Source: Paraferrimonas sp. SM1919 | GTDB lineage: Bacteria > Pseudomonadota > Gammaproteobacteria > Enterobacterales > Shewanellaceae | Assembly: GCF_010993985.1 (NCBI RefSeq) | Contig: NZ_WINH01000007.1 | Coordinates: 62,001-126,000 of the forward strand | Length of the DNA stretch: 64,000 bases | Reading direction: 5' to 3' | Shown here: positions 9,423-16,503 of the stretch, one piece after another | Layout: each line of letters starts with the position of its first letter | Numbering within the stretch: the first letter of the stretch is position 1 | Translations under genes and position numbers: made by a program | Notes under the pieces: model-generated | Database searches by the model: none | What the model was told of the DNA's origin: nothing | The model's input: the letters and a program-made list of their open reading frames with translations, nothing else

Positions 9423-10964
9423 ATGACACAGCAAACACCAGACGAAAACAAGTTGATCGCAGAGCGCCGCGCTAAGCTTGATCACATCCGTGCAAACTGC
9501 CCTGCAAACGGCCACCCAAATAACTTCGATCGCAAACATAAGGCTGCAGACATTCAGGCGGAATTTGGACACCACACCAAAGAAGAGCTAGAAGGCATGG
9601 ACATCGAGCGTTCAATCGCTGGTCGTATCATGGCTAAGCGTGGACCATTCCTGGTGATTCAAGATGTATCTGGCCGTATTCAAGCTTATGCTGGCAAAGA
9701 TGTACAAAAAGAACTAAAAGCCAAATTCCAAGGCCTAGACATTGGTGACATCATTGGTGTAACTGGTCAGCTATTTAAATCAGGTAAAGGTGACCTTTAC
9801 GTTGATATGGCCGAGTACCAGTTGCTCACTAAAGCACTGCGTCCATTACCAGAAAAGTTCCAAGGTCTTAAAGACATTGAATCTCGTTACCGTCAGCGTT
9901 ACGTTGACCTAATCGTTAACGAAGAGTCTCGTAAAGCATTTACTATCCGCTCTAAGCTGGTATCGGCTATTCGTAACTTCATGATCCAAAAGGATTACCT
10001 AGAAGTTGAAACGCCAATGATGCACGTAATCCCTGGTGGTGCGACGGCACGTCCATTTATCACCCACCACAACGCCCTAGACATCGACATGTACCTACGT
10101 GTTGCCCCAGAGCTGTACCTAAAGCGTCTAGTGGTTGGTGGTTTCGAGCGTGTATTCGAAATTAACCGTAACTTCCGTAACGAAGGTCTATCACCGCGTC
10201 ACAACCCAGAATTCACCATGATGGAGTTCTATCAAGCGTACGCGGATTACAACGATCTTATGGATCTTACTGAAGAAATGCTGAGCTACGCCGCAATGGA
10301 AGTACTAGGCAGCACTTCTATGCCTTACGGTGAAGATCCAGAGACGGCTGAAATTGTAGAATTTGGTGGCAAGTATGCACGTATGAGCATGCTAGAAGCG
10401 ATTAAGCACTACAACCCAGATCATGCTGATATTCAGGCTCTTGACTATGACGGCGTACAAAACCGTGAGCACATGGCCGCTATCGCTAAATCACTAGACA
10501 TCTATGTAGAGAAGTTCTGGACTTGTGGCCAGCTTTTAGAGGAAATCTTCGGTGAAACCGCAGAGCCTAAGCTAATCCAGCCGACGTTCATTACCGGTTA
10601 CCCAGCAGACATCTCGCCACTGGCACGTCGTAACGATGAAAATCCATTCATCACCGACCGTTTCGAATTCTTCATCGGCGGCCGCGAAGTGGCCAACGGC
10701 TTCTCAGAGCTTAACGACGCCGAAGACCAAGATGCACGCTTTAAGGCACAGGTTGATGCAAAAGATGCCGGCGACGACGAAGCCATGTACTACGATGCTG
10801 ACTACATTACGGCACTAGAGCATGGTCTGCCACCAACAGCAGGTCAGGGTATTGGTATTGATCGTCTAGCTATGCTGTTCACCAACACTCACACCATCCG
10901 TGATGTTATTCTATTCCCGGCAATGCGTCCGCAGAATAATAATGTTAAGAAAGAAGAAGAGTAG
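9423..10964 (+). CDS. lysS: Lysyl-tRNA synthetase, class II
   Basis: A 513-aa cytoplasmic enzyme that charges tRNA-Lys. The N-terminal OB-fold anticodon-binding domain covers about residues 60-150 and the class II catalytic core about 170-505. Motif 2 is [14 protein letters not shown] and motif 3 is [13 protein letters not shown]. The length agrees with bacterial LysRS (about 500-515 aa). An AGGA Shine-Dalgarno lies just before ATG, 10 bp after the prfB stop, so the two are very probably cotranscribed. Codons in this gene look strongly biased, as expected for a highly expressed gene. Confidence 0.97.
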   Translation: MTQQTPDENKLIAERRAKLDHIRANCPANGHPNNFDRKHKAADIQAEFGHHTKEELEGMDIERSIAGRIMAKRGPFLVIQDVSGRIQAYAGKDVQKELKAKFQGLDIGDIIGVTGQLFKSGKGDLYVDMAEYQLLTKALRPLPEKFQGLKDIESRYRQRYVDLIVNEESRKAFTIRSKLVSAIRNFMIQKDYLEVETPMMHVIPGGATARPFITHHNALDIDMYLRVAPELYLKRLVVGGFERVFEINRNFRNEGLSPRHNPEFTMMEFYQAYADYNDLMDLTEEMLSYAAMEVLGSTSMPYGEDPETAEIVEFGGKYARMSMLEAIKHYNPDHADIQALDYDGVQNREHMAAIAKSLDIYVEKFWTCGQLLEEIFGETAEPKLIQPTFITGYPADISPLARRNDENPFITDRFEFFIGGREVANGFSELNDAEDQDARFKAQVDAKDAGDDEAMYYDADYITALEHGLPPTAGQGIGIDRLAMLFTNTHTIRDVILFPAMRPQNNNVKKEEE

Positions 10965-11003
10965 TATTTGCTGCATTAGCTTCGAAATTTCTTTGTTGAC
11001 TGC

Positions 11004-11054
11004 ATAAAGCTACCCGCATCACTTAGGGCACTAAGCTCAACGGGCTAGCTTTAT
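11004..11054. repeat. Nested inverted repeat downstream of lysS
   Basis: Outer arms ATAAAGCTACCCG and CGGGCTAGCTTTAT (one bulged base) enclose a second hairpin, CTTAG/CTAAG. There is no T tract, so it is not a simple terminator. It resembles a REP-like or mRNA-stabilising structure. Confidence 0.5.
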
Positions 11055-11107
11055 TTGTCGCCTCGAACTTTCATTGCTAGCCTTGCAAAAAGGCCTTAAA
11101 AATGATT

Positions 11108-11143
11108 AAAAGCCGCTTATTCAAAAGAATAAGCGGCTTTTTT
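11108..11143. terminator. Bidirectional terminator between lysS and the HD-Hsp90 gene
   Basis: A 15-bp perfect stem (AAAAGCCGCTTATTC/GAATAAGCGGCTTTT) with an AAAA loop and T/A tracts on both sides. It serves the two convergent genes. Confidence 0.92.
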
Positions 11144-11150
11144 GTTCAGT

Positions 11151-13727
11151 TTATTCACCAATCGGTGATAACGATATAGTGCCTTTTTTGATGATAGAGC
11201 CAGTCATTTTATTTTTATGTGGTGTATCCTGAAACTCTAAGTTGAGTTCTAGTCCTCTTTCTTTCGCTTTATTTCTAAGTATATCAAGCAGGCTGTGAGT
11301 TTTATTTGGAGAAGAGCTTAGGCTCTTAATATTGTAAAAGCTGCTTGATTTAACTGGAAAAATAAGAAACTCTCTATTAGTTAATTCAAAACTTTTGTCA
11401 CTGCAAATCTGATTAAATCCTGTATCGTTAAGTAAAACAAGTTTTTGATTTATAGCTATATTTAATAACTCATCAATTCCAATTACGAGTATATTATCTT
11501 TGTCACTATGACTAACCATAGCTACCATACCTGTATCTGATGGGTCAGCACCAAGATCACAGAGACTATGGGATAATGCCAACCTATCTTCATAGGTCCA
11601 TTCTTGGGACTCCAATCGCTTAAGCTGACTCTCTAACCATGCTTTATAACCCATTGAGTATTGTTGGTTATTACCTATGTTTCTTCTTGCTGAATCAGGT
11701 TCATTATCTATAAAGCCTATAAAGTTATCAGAAGTCCTCGAATGGATAGTTGGCATTAACCCTCCAACGGTTCTGGCATTGATAAAATGGGGTAGTTTGT
11801 AAAGGGATGTAGTTATTGCAGCAAAGCCCTCCAACGCACCAGTATTTGGATCGATAATCTTCTCCATTCGATTGCTTTCTTTCTCGATGGTTTCAAGTAT
11901 CAAGCTTTTCTCATCAGCTGGTCTGAAGTCATAAAAGGCTATTTTTTTTAGCCATTCTTCAGCATGGTCAAAAAAGTCTTTTCTATGGATGAGTTTGGTT
12001 TGTTCAGTGTCTTTAAAATATACGTTGACAGTAAGTCCCGCACAAAGGGCTGACAAATAAGCTTCATTGTTAACAGTGAAATCTTCGAAACCTTGAACGC
12101 TATGCCTAATGTTGTGGGAGTCTAAGCTTCCATACGAATCTTTAAGTAAGAGCCTTACTTGAGTGTTATTGCTGGAAACTCCTGAGGCTCGTCCTTTCTG
12201 GAATAATGGTCTCAGTGATAGGCCATTATTGAAGCTAAGTGACAACGTTTCATCTAAACCGCTATCCCACCTTTTTGAAGAAACATGAACTTTTTTAGCG
12301 ACCATAAAAATAGAATAAAAGCCAATTCCAAACTGACCTAATGGCTTAAATGGAGAAGACTTTAAGCCTGGAAACTCTGAGAGCACCAGATCTGAAGACC
12401 AAAAACTTGTACCAAAATCAAGAAGTGGACCAGTTAAAACTCTTTCAGACATGCCTATACCATTGTCGGAAATAACAAGCCAGGTTCCGTCGGTATCCCG
12501 TTTAATTTCGATTGTGATTTTTCCATCTGAAAAACCTTCATCAAAGCTCATTCTAGCTAAGATTGCATCACGAGAGTTTTGTAATAGCTCCCTAATTACA
12601 ACCTCTAATTCATCCCTACCTTTTCCATAGAGGTTACTCCCGCCAAGTTGTGTTATTAAGTGCTGCAAATTACTAACATGAATCTCTTTATTAAGAGGAG
12701 TCCAATTTTCAGTTGGTATATTTTTATTTACTTCCTCTGGTGAGGAGCAATTTGCAACACCCTTTATTGAAAATTCTTCGCTATTTATGCTTTTTAAAAG
12801 ACTATTGGAAGTCTTAATTTCTTGATCAATCATAAGTAAAGCATCATAAATTACCCACCATGACTGCTCTTCATTTTGAGAGAAGCTTTGGTTCGCAGTA
12901 AATAAAAGCTTTTCACCAGTAGAGTCAATAACTGCAGATGCCATTTTATTTTGAGCATTCCAATGATCAAAAGAAATGCCAGACCTTTTACGTAATGCCA
13001 TTAAAAAGTTGGGCGCGCGTTCACTAGATATGTGTGCAGCATCTGCACACCTCAACATACAAGCAATTTTTCTAGGACTTATACTCCAATTTGATGGAAA
13101 TGCGGCTGGTGGGCCGATAATCTCAGGAAGCTCATCTTTTACTTTTTCAATATTCCAATGATGACTTGAGGCTATTTTGCCTATTAACCTACCAAGGCTA
13201 ACTCTTAGGTCGGTGTTACTGATTAGGGTTAAACTATTGCCATTTAGACTCCAAACTGAATCCGCTAACTCTTCAGCTCTAGAGGCGTGAAGTGCTCTAA
13301 TCGCTGCGAAGTTAGCCTCTTTTAAAGCATCTTCTGGATTTAAGGTGCTCCCAGAACTTGTAAGCATTGAATGTGCATCTTTCCATTGGTTTGTGCTTTT
13401 AATACCTTCAAGACCTCCTTCATATGCTTCAACGCATAAAGCTGAATCATGTAATAATATTGCTCCACCAAATATAAAGGCTTCTAGAGGGTTTAAACTG
13501 AACTCGGAGCCACAAATGGTATCTGCGACTTCCCAGAGAGCGTCTAAGTGAGTTATATCGTGAATGGTGAGATCTGGGAGAGTTTTATTGATAAGTGAAA
13601 CCAATTGGCCTGCACGCTCACGGAAGGTTTTGAATTCAGTACGGAGGAATTCTATTTCATCTTTGTACTCTTTTTCGCTAGAGCCTAGTGTCTTTTTCCA
13701 TAATTGTGTGTTTTCTATTTTCTGCAT
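11151..13727 (-). CDS. HD-like domain fused to Hsp90-type ATPase
   Basis: An 858-aa protein, apparently a single-gene unit. Residues ~40-240 carry an HD-like pattern: H56, H60 (IHDITHLDALW), H93-D94 (AILLHDSAL), H189-H190 and D227/D229 (LRCADAAH). Residues ~350-560 are a GHKL/Hsp90 ATPase: E380-LLQN-S-RDA (motif I), D421-NGIGM (motif II) and GQFGIGFYS at about 464-472. The ~300-residue C-terminal part has no motif I recognise. No signal peptide or clear membrane segment, so cytosolic. It is AT-rich and interrupts conserved genes between lysS and a pseudouridine synthase, suggesting acquisition. A conflict or anti-phage role is my inference; function is unknown. Confidence 0.8.
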   Translation of the reverse strand: MQKIENTQLWKKTLGSSEKEYKDEIEFLRTEFKTFRERAGQLVSLINKTLPDLTIHDITHLDALWEVADTICGSEFSLNPLEAFIFGGAILLHDSALCVEAYEGGLEGIKSTNQWKDAHSMLTSSGSTLNPEDALKEANFAAIRALHASRAEELADSVWSLNGNSLTLISNTDLRVSLGRLIGKIASSHHWNIEKVKDELPEIIGPPAAFPSNWSISPRKIACMLRCADAAHISSERAPNFLMALRKRSGISFDHWNAQNKMASAVIDSTGEKLLFTANQSFSQNEEQSWWVIYDALLMIDQEIKTSNSLLKSINSEEFSIKGVANCSSPEEVNKNIPTENWTPLNKEIHVSNLQHLITQLGGSNLYGKGRDELEVVIRELLQNSRDAILARMSFDEGFSDGKITIEIKRDTDGTWLVISDNGIGMSERVLTGPLLDFGTSFWSSDLVLSEFPGLKSSPFKPLGQFGIGFYSIFMVAKKVHVSSKRWDSGLDETLSLSFNNGLSLRPLFQKGRASGVSSNNTQVRLLLKDSYGSLDSHNIRHSVQGFEDFTVNNEAYLSALCAGLTVNVYFKDTEQTKLIHRKDFFDHAEEWLKKIAFYDFRPADEKSLILETIEKESNRMEKIIDPNTGALEGFAAITTSLYKLPHFINARTVGGLMPTIHSRTSDNFIGFIDNEPDSARRNIGNNQQYSMGYKAWLESQLKRLESQEWTYEDRLALSHSLCDLGADPSDTGMVAMVSHSDKDNILVIGIDELLNIAINQKLVLLNDTGFNQICSDKSFELTNREFLIFPVKSSSFYNIKSLSSSPNKTHSLLDILRNKAKERGLELNLEFQDTPHKNKMTGSIIKKGTISLSPIGE

Positions 13728-13940
13728 TTATTTTAACGCTCTGAATTTAATGACGGTTTTTTTATAACTTACATTCCTGTAACAAAATTAGAAAGTGAAA
13801 TATGAAACTAGTAAACCAATTGAATGAGAGTAATTGATTCACCTTGAGCCTTCAGCGAAGCTAGCCTTCAACCTTAAAGCCCCTCGCTCCCTGCCATTTG
13901 TAGTAAACTAGCTAACTCTTTAACCAACCTTTGTACTCCC

Positions 13941-14669
13941 ATGAGCATGAGTGATAACCCTGCGGATAATTTCATTGCACCTAAGTGCCATGAAATCATT
14001 CAGACCGTTTATGAAGATGATGCGTTGCTGGTGATTAATAAGCCCAGTGGCTTATTAAGTTTATCGGGCAAGCATCCGCAGAACCTCGATAGTGTCCATT
14101 ATCGGTTGGTACAAGAATATCCTGATTGTCGTTTGGTACATCGTTTGGACTTGGGCACATCGGGCTTGTTAATTGTTGCTAAAAACAAGGCCATTAATGC
14201 GTTGCTGTGTCGTCAATTTAGTGAAAAGCGGGTGCAAAAGCATTATGTGGCAGTGTTGGCGGGGCACCTTGATAGCCAGTTAGATTTGATTGATGCGGCT
14301 ATTGATAAGGGCGTGTTTCCACTGATGTGTGTGGCAGATTCAGGGAAGCCTGCGCAGACTCAAGTAGTTAATGTGCAGCATATTGTTGGGGCTCAGCTTA
14401 ACCCTGAATTTAAATGTTTTGGCGTTAGCGATGATACCAAGCTGACCTTGGTTGAATACCTGGCGAGGCATGGCCGTACCCATCAATTACGTATACATAG
14501 CCAGCATGTCGGGCATCCGATCCTTGGCTGCGACCTTTATGGTACGACCCAGACACACCAGCAAGCCACAAGGCTGATGCTGCATGCGCATAAATTGGGT
14601 TTTATCCATCCTATCAGTGGCCAATATATGCATATTGTTAAAGACCATGGTTTTGTCTTAGAGCCTTAA
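13941..14669 (+). CDS. RluA-family RNA pseudouridine synthase
   Basis: A 242-aa enzyme isomerising specific uridines in rRNA or tRNA. The catalytic motif is VHRLDLGTSGLLIVAKN with nucleophile D70. Family motifs at the start (VINKPSGLLS) and end (GRTHQLRIHSQHVGHPILGCDLYG) are intact. No S4 domain is present, which places it with the short RluA/TruC-like group; the target RNA cannot be decided from sequence alone. A second in-frame ATG six bases downstream is an alternative start. No terminator is obvious after the stop; a structured repeat follows about 110 bp later. Confidence 0.88.
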   Translation: MSMSDNPADNFIAPKCHEIIQTVYEDDALLVINKPSGLLSLSGKHPQNLDSVHYRLVQEYPDCRLVHRLDLGTSGLLIVAKNKAINALLCRQFSEKRVQKHYVAVLAGHLDSQLDLIDAAIDKGVFPLMCVADSGKPAQTQVVNVQHIVGAQLNPEFKCFGVSDDTKLTLVEYLARHGRTHQLRIHSQHVGHPILGCDLYGTTQTHQQATRLMLHAHKLGFIHPISGQYMHIVKDHGFVLEP

Positions 14670-14777
14670 ACCATTAGCTTAGGGAGCCTTATCCTTTAAA
14701 CCTTTACCAAAACATCAGGGTAATGCTTTACAGCATCTATCTCTATGTGTTTTGTATTATACTGGCGAGGTTTGAAC

Positions 14778-14823
14778 TGTAGTGGTTAACTAAAGTTGGC
14801 CACAGTTTTAGTTGACCACTACA
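14778..14823. repeat. Long inverted repeat after the pseudouridine synthase
   Basis: Arms TGTAGTGGTTAACTAAA and TTTAGTTGACCACTACA match at 16 of 17 positions around a 12-base loop. Further hairpins follow immediately: GAACAA...TTGTTC at 14832-14859 and the palindrome TTCAAATTTGAA at 14863-14874. There is no T tract. The 14670-14956 interval otherwise holds no gene I can support. Confidence 0.6.
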
Positions 14824-14956
14824 AAACGAGTGAACAATCTTTCGTTTTCGAAGTTGTTCTAGTTCAAATTTGAATATGTTTTTCATAACTATAAGCATAT
14901 TAAGTTAGTTAGCAGAAACTACTAATGGGTAAATTGAAGGATGCTCTCCCTTGCTG

Positions 14957-15121
14957 TTAGGGTTCATCTGAAGAATTTATAAACATAACGGTAATGCTGA
15001 TCAGCACAGCAAGCCAAAGGTTAAACCAATCATTACTGTCAACATCAAGCAGTTTTTGGCTAAAAAATAAGACAATCAAGCATCCACTCAATATCTTTAA
15101 AAATTGCTCTAACTTCTTCAT
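14957..15121 (-). CDS. Small two-helix membrane protein (54 aa), microcin-cluster
   Basis: An ATG-initiated 54-residue ORF with two hydrophobic stretches (about residues 10-26 and 32-48), a lysine-rich N-terminus (MKKLEQFLK) and an acidic tail (NSSDEP). A weak GGA lies nine bases before ATG. It is the most distal of a train of minus-strand small membrane proteins downstream of a double-glycine peptide gene, and shares its size and topology with the 54-aa ORF at 15423. An immunity role is inference from position and topology only. It could be chance open frame, but the composition looks like a genuine membrane protein. Confidence 0.5.
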   Translation of the reverse strand: MKKLEQFLKILSGCLIVLFFSQKLLDVDSNDWFNLWLAVLISITVMFINSSDEP

Positions 15122-15208
15122 AGAGTATCCGACTAAATATTACATTGTGAATGTATGTTGTCTCAAAAGCGTGATGTTTATGGTTACTTTTCGACTTATG
15201 CTCTTAGT

Positions 15209-15418
15209 TTATTTCTTGCGCTTATTTTGATGGAGTACGAAAATCTCGATAATAATGATGAGTGCGAAAAAGAAAACGCCGAAACCTATAATTAAATAAT
15301 CAGCAGAATTGACCACCTTTCCTGTACCTAATCTGGAGTGATAGTTGTAATACCCTCCTACTAAACCAATGCATCCGAATTCAAATAGCCCAAAGGATGC
15401 CCTATTACAGCTTCTTAA
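15209..15418 (-). pseudogene. Start-less open frame resembling a membrane protein fragment
   Basis: A frame of about 70 codons, open from just after the stop of the upstream 54-aa ORF to TAA at 15209-15211. It encodes hydrophobic segments (FGLFEFGCIGLVGGYY and LIIGFGVFFFALIIIIEIFV) and ends in a basic HQNKRKK tail. It looks like a real inner-membrane protein C-terminus, but there is no ATG before the first segment, only an internal GTG or a rare ATT. Most likely a decayed gene whose N-terminus was lost, or a gene with an unusual start. It fits the series of small membrane proteins on either side. Confidence 0.4.
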
Positions 15419-15422
15419 GTAT

Positions 15423-15587
15423 TTAGCTTAACTTATTGCTTTGCCATATAAGGTAGAGCAGTATTAGGGTAGGTAGGTAGAGTACGATAACTATGTGCAA
15501 CATAAACTCTGTCGAAAAGCTTTTGCTAGCAAAATAAAGTAAGTGCAGTGTCATTGCGCTCTGAATCAATTTTAACTTTGTTTGCAT
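15423..15587 (-). CDS. Small two-helix membrane protein (54 aa), microcin-cluster
   Basis: An ATG-initiated ORF with AGGGA seven bases upstream, beginning only 9 bp after the stop of the 51-aa ORF, so translation is probably coupled. Residues about 10-22 and 30-48 are hydrophobic, the N-terminus is basic (MQTKLKL) and the tail is short and polar (WQSNKLS). Its size and two-helix layout match small immunity proteins of class II microcins and bacteriocins, but no homology can be asserted from sequence alone. It is shorter than common ORF cut-offs, so it may be missing from automated annotation. Confidence 0.6.
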   Translation of the reverse strand: MQTKLKLIQSAMTLHLLYFASKSFSTEFMLHIVIVLYLPTLILLYLIWQSNKLS

Positions 15588-15596
15588 TTGATTTCC

Positions 15597-15752
15597 CTAC
15601 TTTGGTTTAGACATTTTAAAGATGCATAGGATTACCAATATAAAAAGGAATGCAGACAGCAAAGCGAAAGGAGGCTTTATTCCTGATATTATTGCTGTGG
15701 ACATACCAATGATTATACAACCTAAATAATATATGAGACTATTTTTTGACAT
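15597..15752 (-). CDS. Small two-helix membrane protein (51 aa), candidate immunity protein
   Basis: I start it at ATG 15752 (51 aa) because GAGG lies nine bases upstream; an in-frame ATG at 15782 sits inside a hairpin and has no ribosome site. Two hydrophobic helices span about residues 5-23 and 28-46, with a basic tail (KMSKPK). It is the first gene after the double-glycine peptide, separated by 52 bp containing a terminator-like hairpin. Reduced readthrough of a downstream immunity gene is typical of bacteriocin operons. An immunity function for the upstream peptide is therefore the leading inference; no family is recognised. Confidence 0.65.
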   Translation of the reverse strand: MSKNSLIYYLGCIIIGMSTAIISGIKPPFALLSAFLFILVILCIFKMSKPK

Positions 15753-15771
15753 TACAACTAACCTCAAATTA

Positions 15772-15800
15772 AAGTGAGCCATTTAATAAATGACTCACTT
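15772..15800 (-). terminator. Hairpin between microcin-like gene and candidate immunity gene
   Basis: Arms AAGTGAGCCATTTA and TAAATGACTCACTT, 13 of 14 paired, one-base loop. It lies five bases after the peptide stop and is followed in the minus-strand transcript by a U-rich stretch. A partial terminator or 3' stabiliser is likely. Confidence 0.6.
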
Positions 15801-15804
15801 ATAT

Positions 15805-15996
15805 TTATTTATCTGATAAAAATTCAGCTAAGCCATATGTAGCTAAAGCCAGGCCTGCACCAGATAGAAAATGTGCGGTTAATGTAGTTGCAGCACCCCC
15901 TACACCGACATGGCTTGCTAGAGCTATACCGAACCCAATAATAGGGACGATGCCACCATTGACCTCTTCGATCTCATTCAAGTTCAATTCTCTCAT
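15805..15996 (-). CDS. Microcin/class II bacteriocin-like peptide with double-glycine leader
   Basis: A 63-aa precursor. The leader MRELNLNEIEEVNGG (residues 1-15) closely matches double-glycine leaders, especially that of colicin V (MRTLTLNELDSVSGG, from memory). The predicted core of 48 residues, starting IVPIIGFG, is rich in Gly, Ala and hydrophobic residues and ends in the polar LSDK. ATG 15996 is chosen because GGAG lies nine bases upstream and it puts the leader at the N-terminus; the in-frame ATG at 16011 would precede the ribosome site. Export and cleavage would need a C39-peptidase ABC transporter, which is not in this window. Downstream lie small membrane proteins. Activity is unproven. 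Confidence 0.75.
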   Translation of the reverse strand: MRELNLNEIEEVNGGIVPIIGFGIALASHVGVGGAATTLTAHFLSGAGLALATYGLAEFLSDK

Positions 15997-16013
15997 TGTG
16001 TTATACTCCATAT

Positions 16014-16031
16014 ATCCGAAGTTATTCGGAT
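16014..16031 (-). promoter_or_regulatory. Hairpin directly upstream of the microcin-like ribosome site
   Basis: ATCCGAA-GTTA-TTCGGAT, 7-bp perfect stem and four-base loop, five bases upstream of the GGAG used by the peptide gene. It could influence translation initiation. Confidence 0.45.
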
Positions 16032-16040
16032 GTTGATTAA

Positions 16041-16059
16041 GCTAATGCTTAGCATTAGC
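16041..16059. repeat. Palindrome in the microcin-like 5' region
   Basis: GCTAATGC-TTA-GCATTAGC, 8-bp perfect arms. With TGACTATAGTCA (16096-16107) and GTAAAGAT...ATCTTTAC (16124-16147) it makes a run of four inverted repeats in 135 bp upstream of the peptide gene. Confidence 0.5.
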
Positions 16060-16150
16060 GGTCACAATGGCTGGCTGTAGTTGTTCCGATAATCATGACT
16101 ATAGTCAGCCACACTTCTAGCGTGTAAAGATAATGTGTAATCTTTACTGG

Positions 16151-16276
16151 CTAAATTTCATTGACTAATGGAAACCATAGTTGATACCGCAACAACGGGA
16201 TTTGTGGTGTTGCACAGCAGTATATGGGTTGCTGATACTGCTCAGTGTTTGAATGGATTCGTTTAACTTCTGGCAC
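16151..16276 (-). CDS. Small ORF (41 aa) with ideal Shine-Dalgarno
   Basis: A GTG-initiated ORF preceded by AAGGAG seven bases upstream, the best ribosome site in the neighbourhood. The product begins MPEVKRIHSN, contains a Cys pair (IYCCATPQIP) and ends WFPLVNEI. It is not a membrane protein and lacks a double-glycine leader. It sits upstream of the microcin-like gene on the same strand, separated by a zone of inverted repeats. It might be a leader or companion peptide, or a fortuitous frame; no family is recognised. Confidence 0.4.
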   Translation of the reverse strand: MPEVKRIHSNTEQYQQPIYCCATPQIPLLRYQLWFPLVNEI

Positions 16277-16503
16277 AACTTTCTCCTTCTAGTCGTTACC
16301 TAAACGGTTATTTTTAAGGCTAGTCCAATTTTTTATTTTTACCTTTCAGTTTTTGGGAATGGCACACTGGTTTGACCTGTTGGTATTTAACTTAGTTGTT
16401 GTTGGTAGAGCTAAGGCACTTGAAAAATAAGGGGTTATTTGAATGAAGCTGACTTTGTCTTACTGGTCATATAAGCTAGCAATAGTTAGGGTAATTGGCG
16501 AAT

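Noticed and set aside
14994..15230. 78-codon plus-strand frame with hydrophobic end
   Set aside because: It is antisense to the 54-aa ORF at 14957-15121 and to the end of the start-less frame, both of which have better protein-like composition; no ribosome site precedes it.
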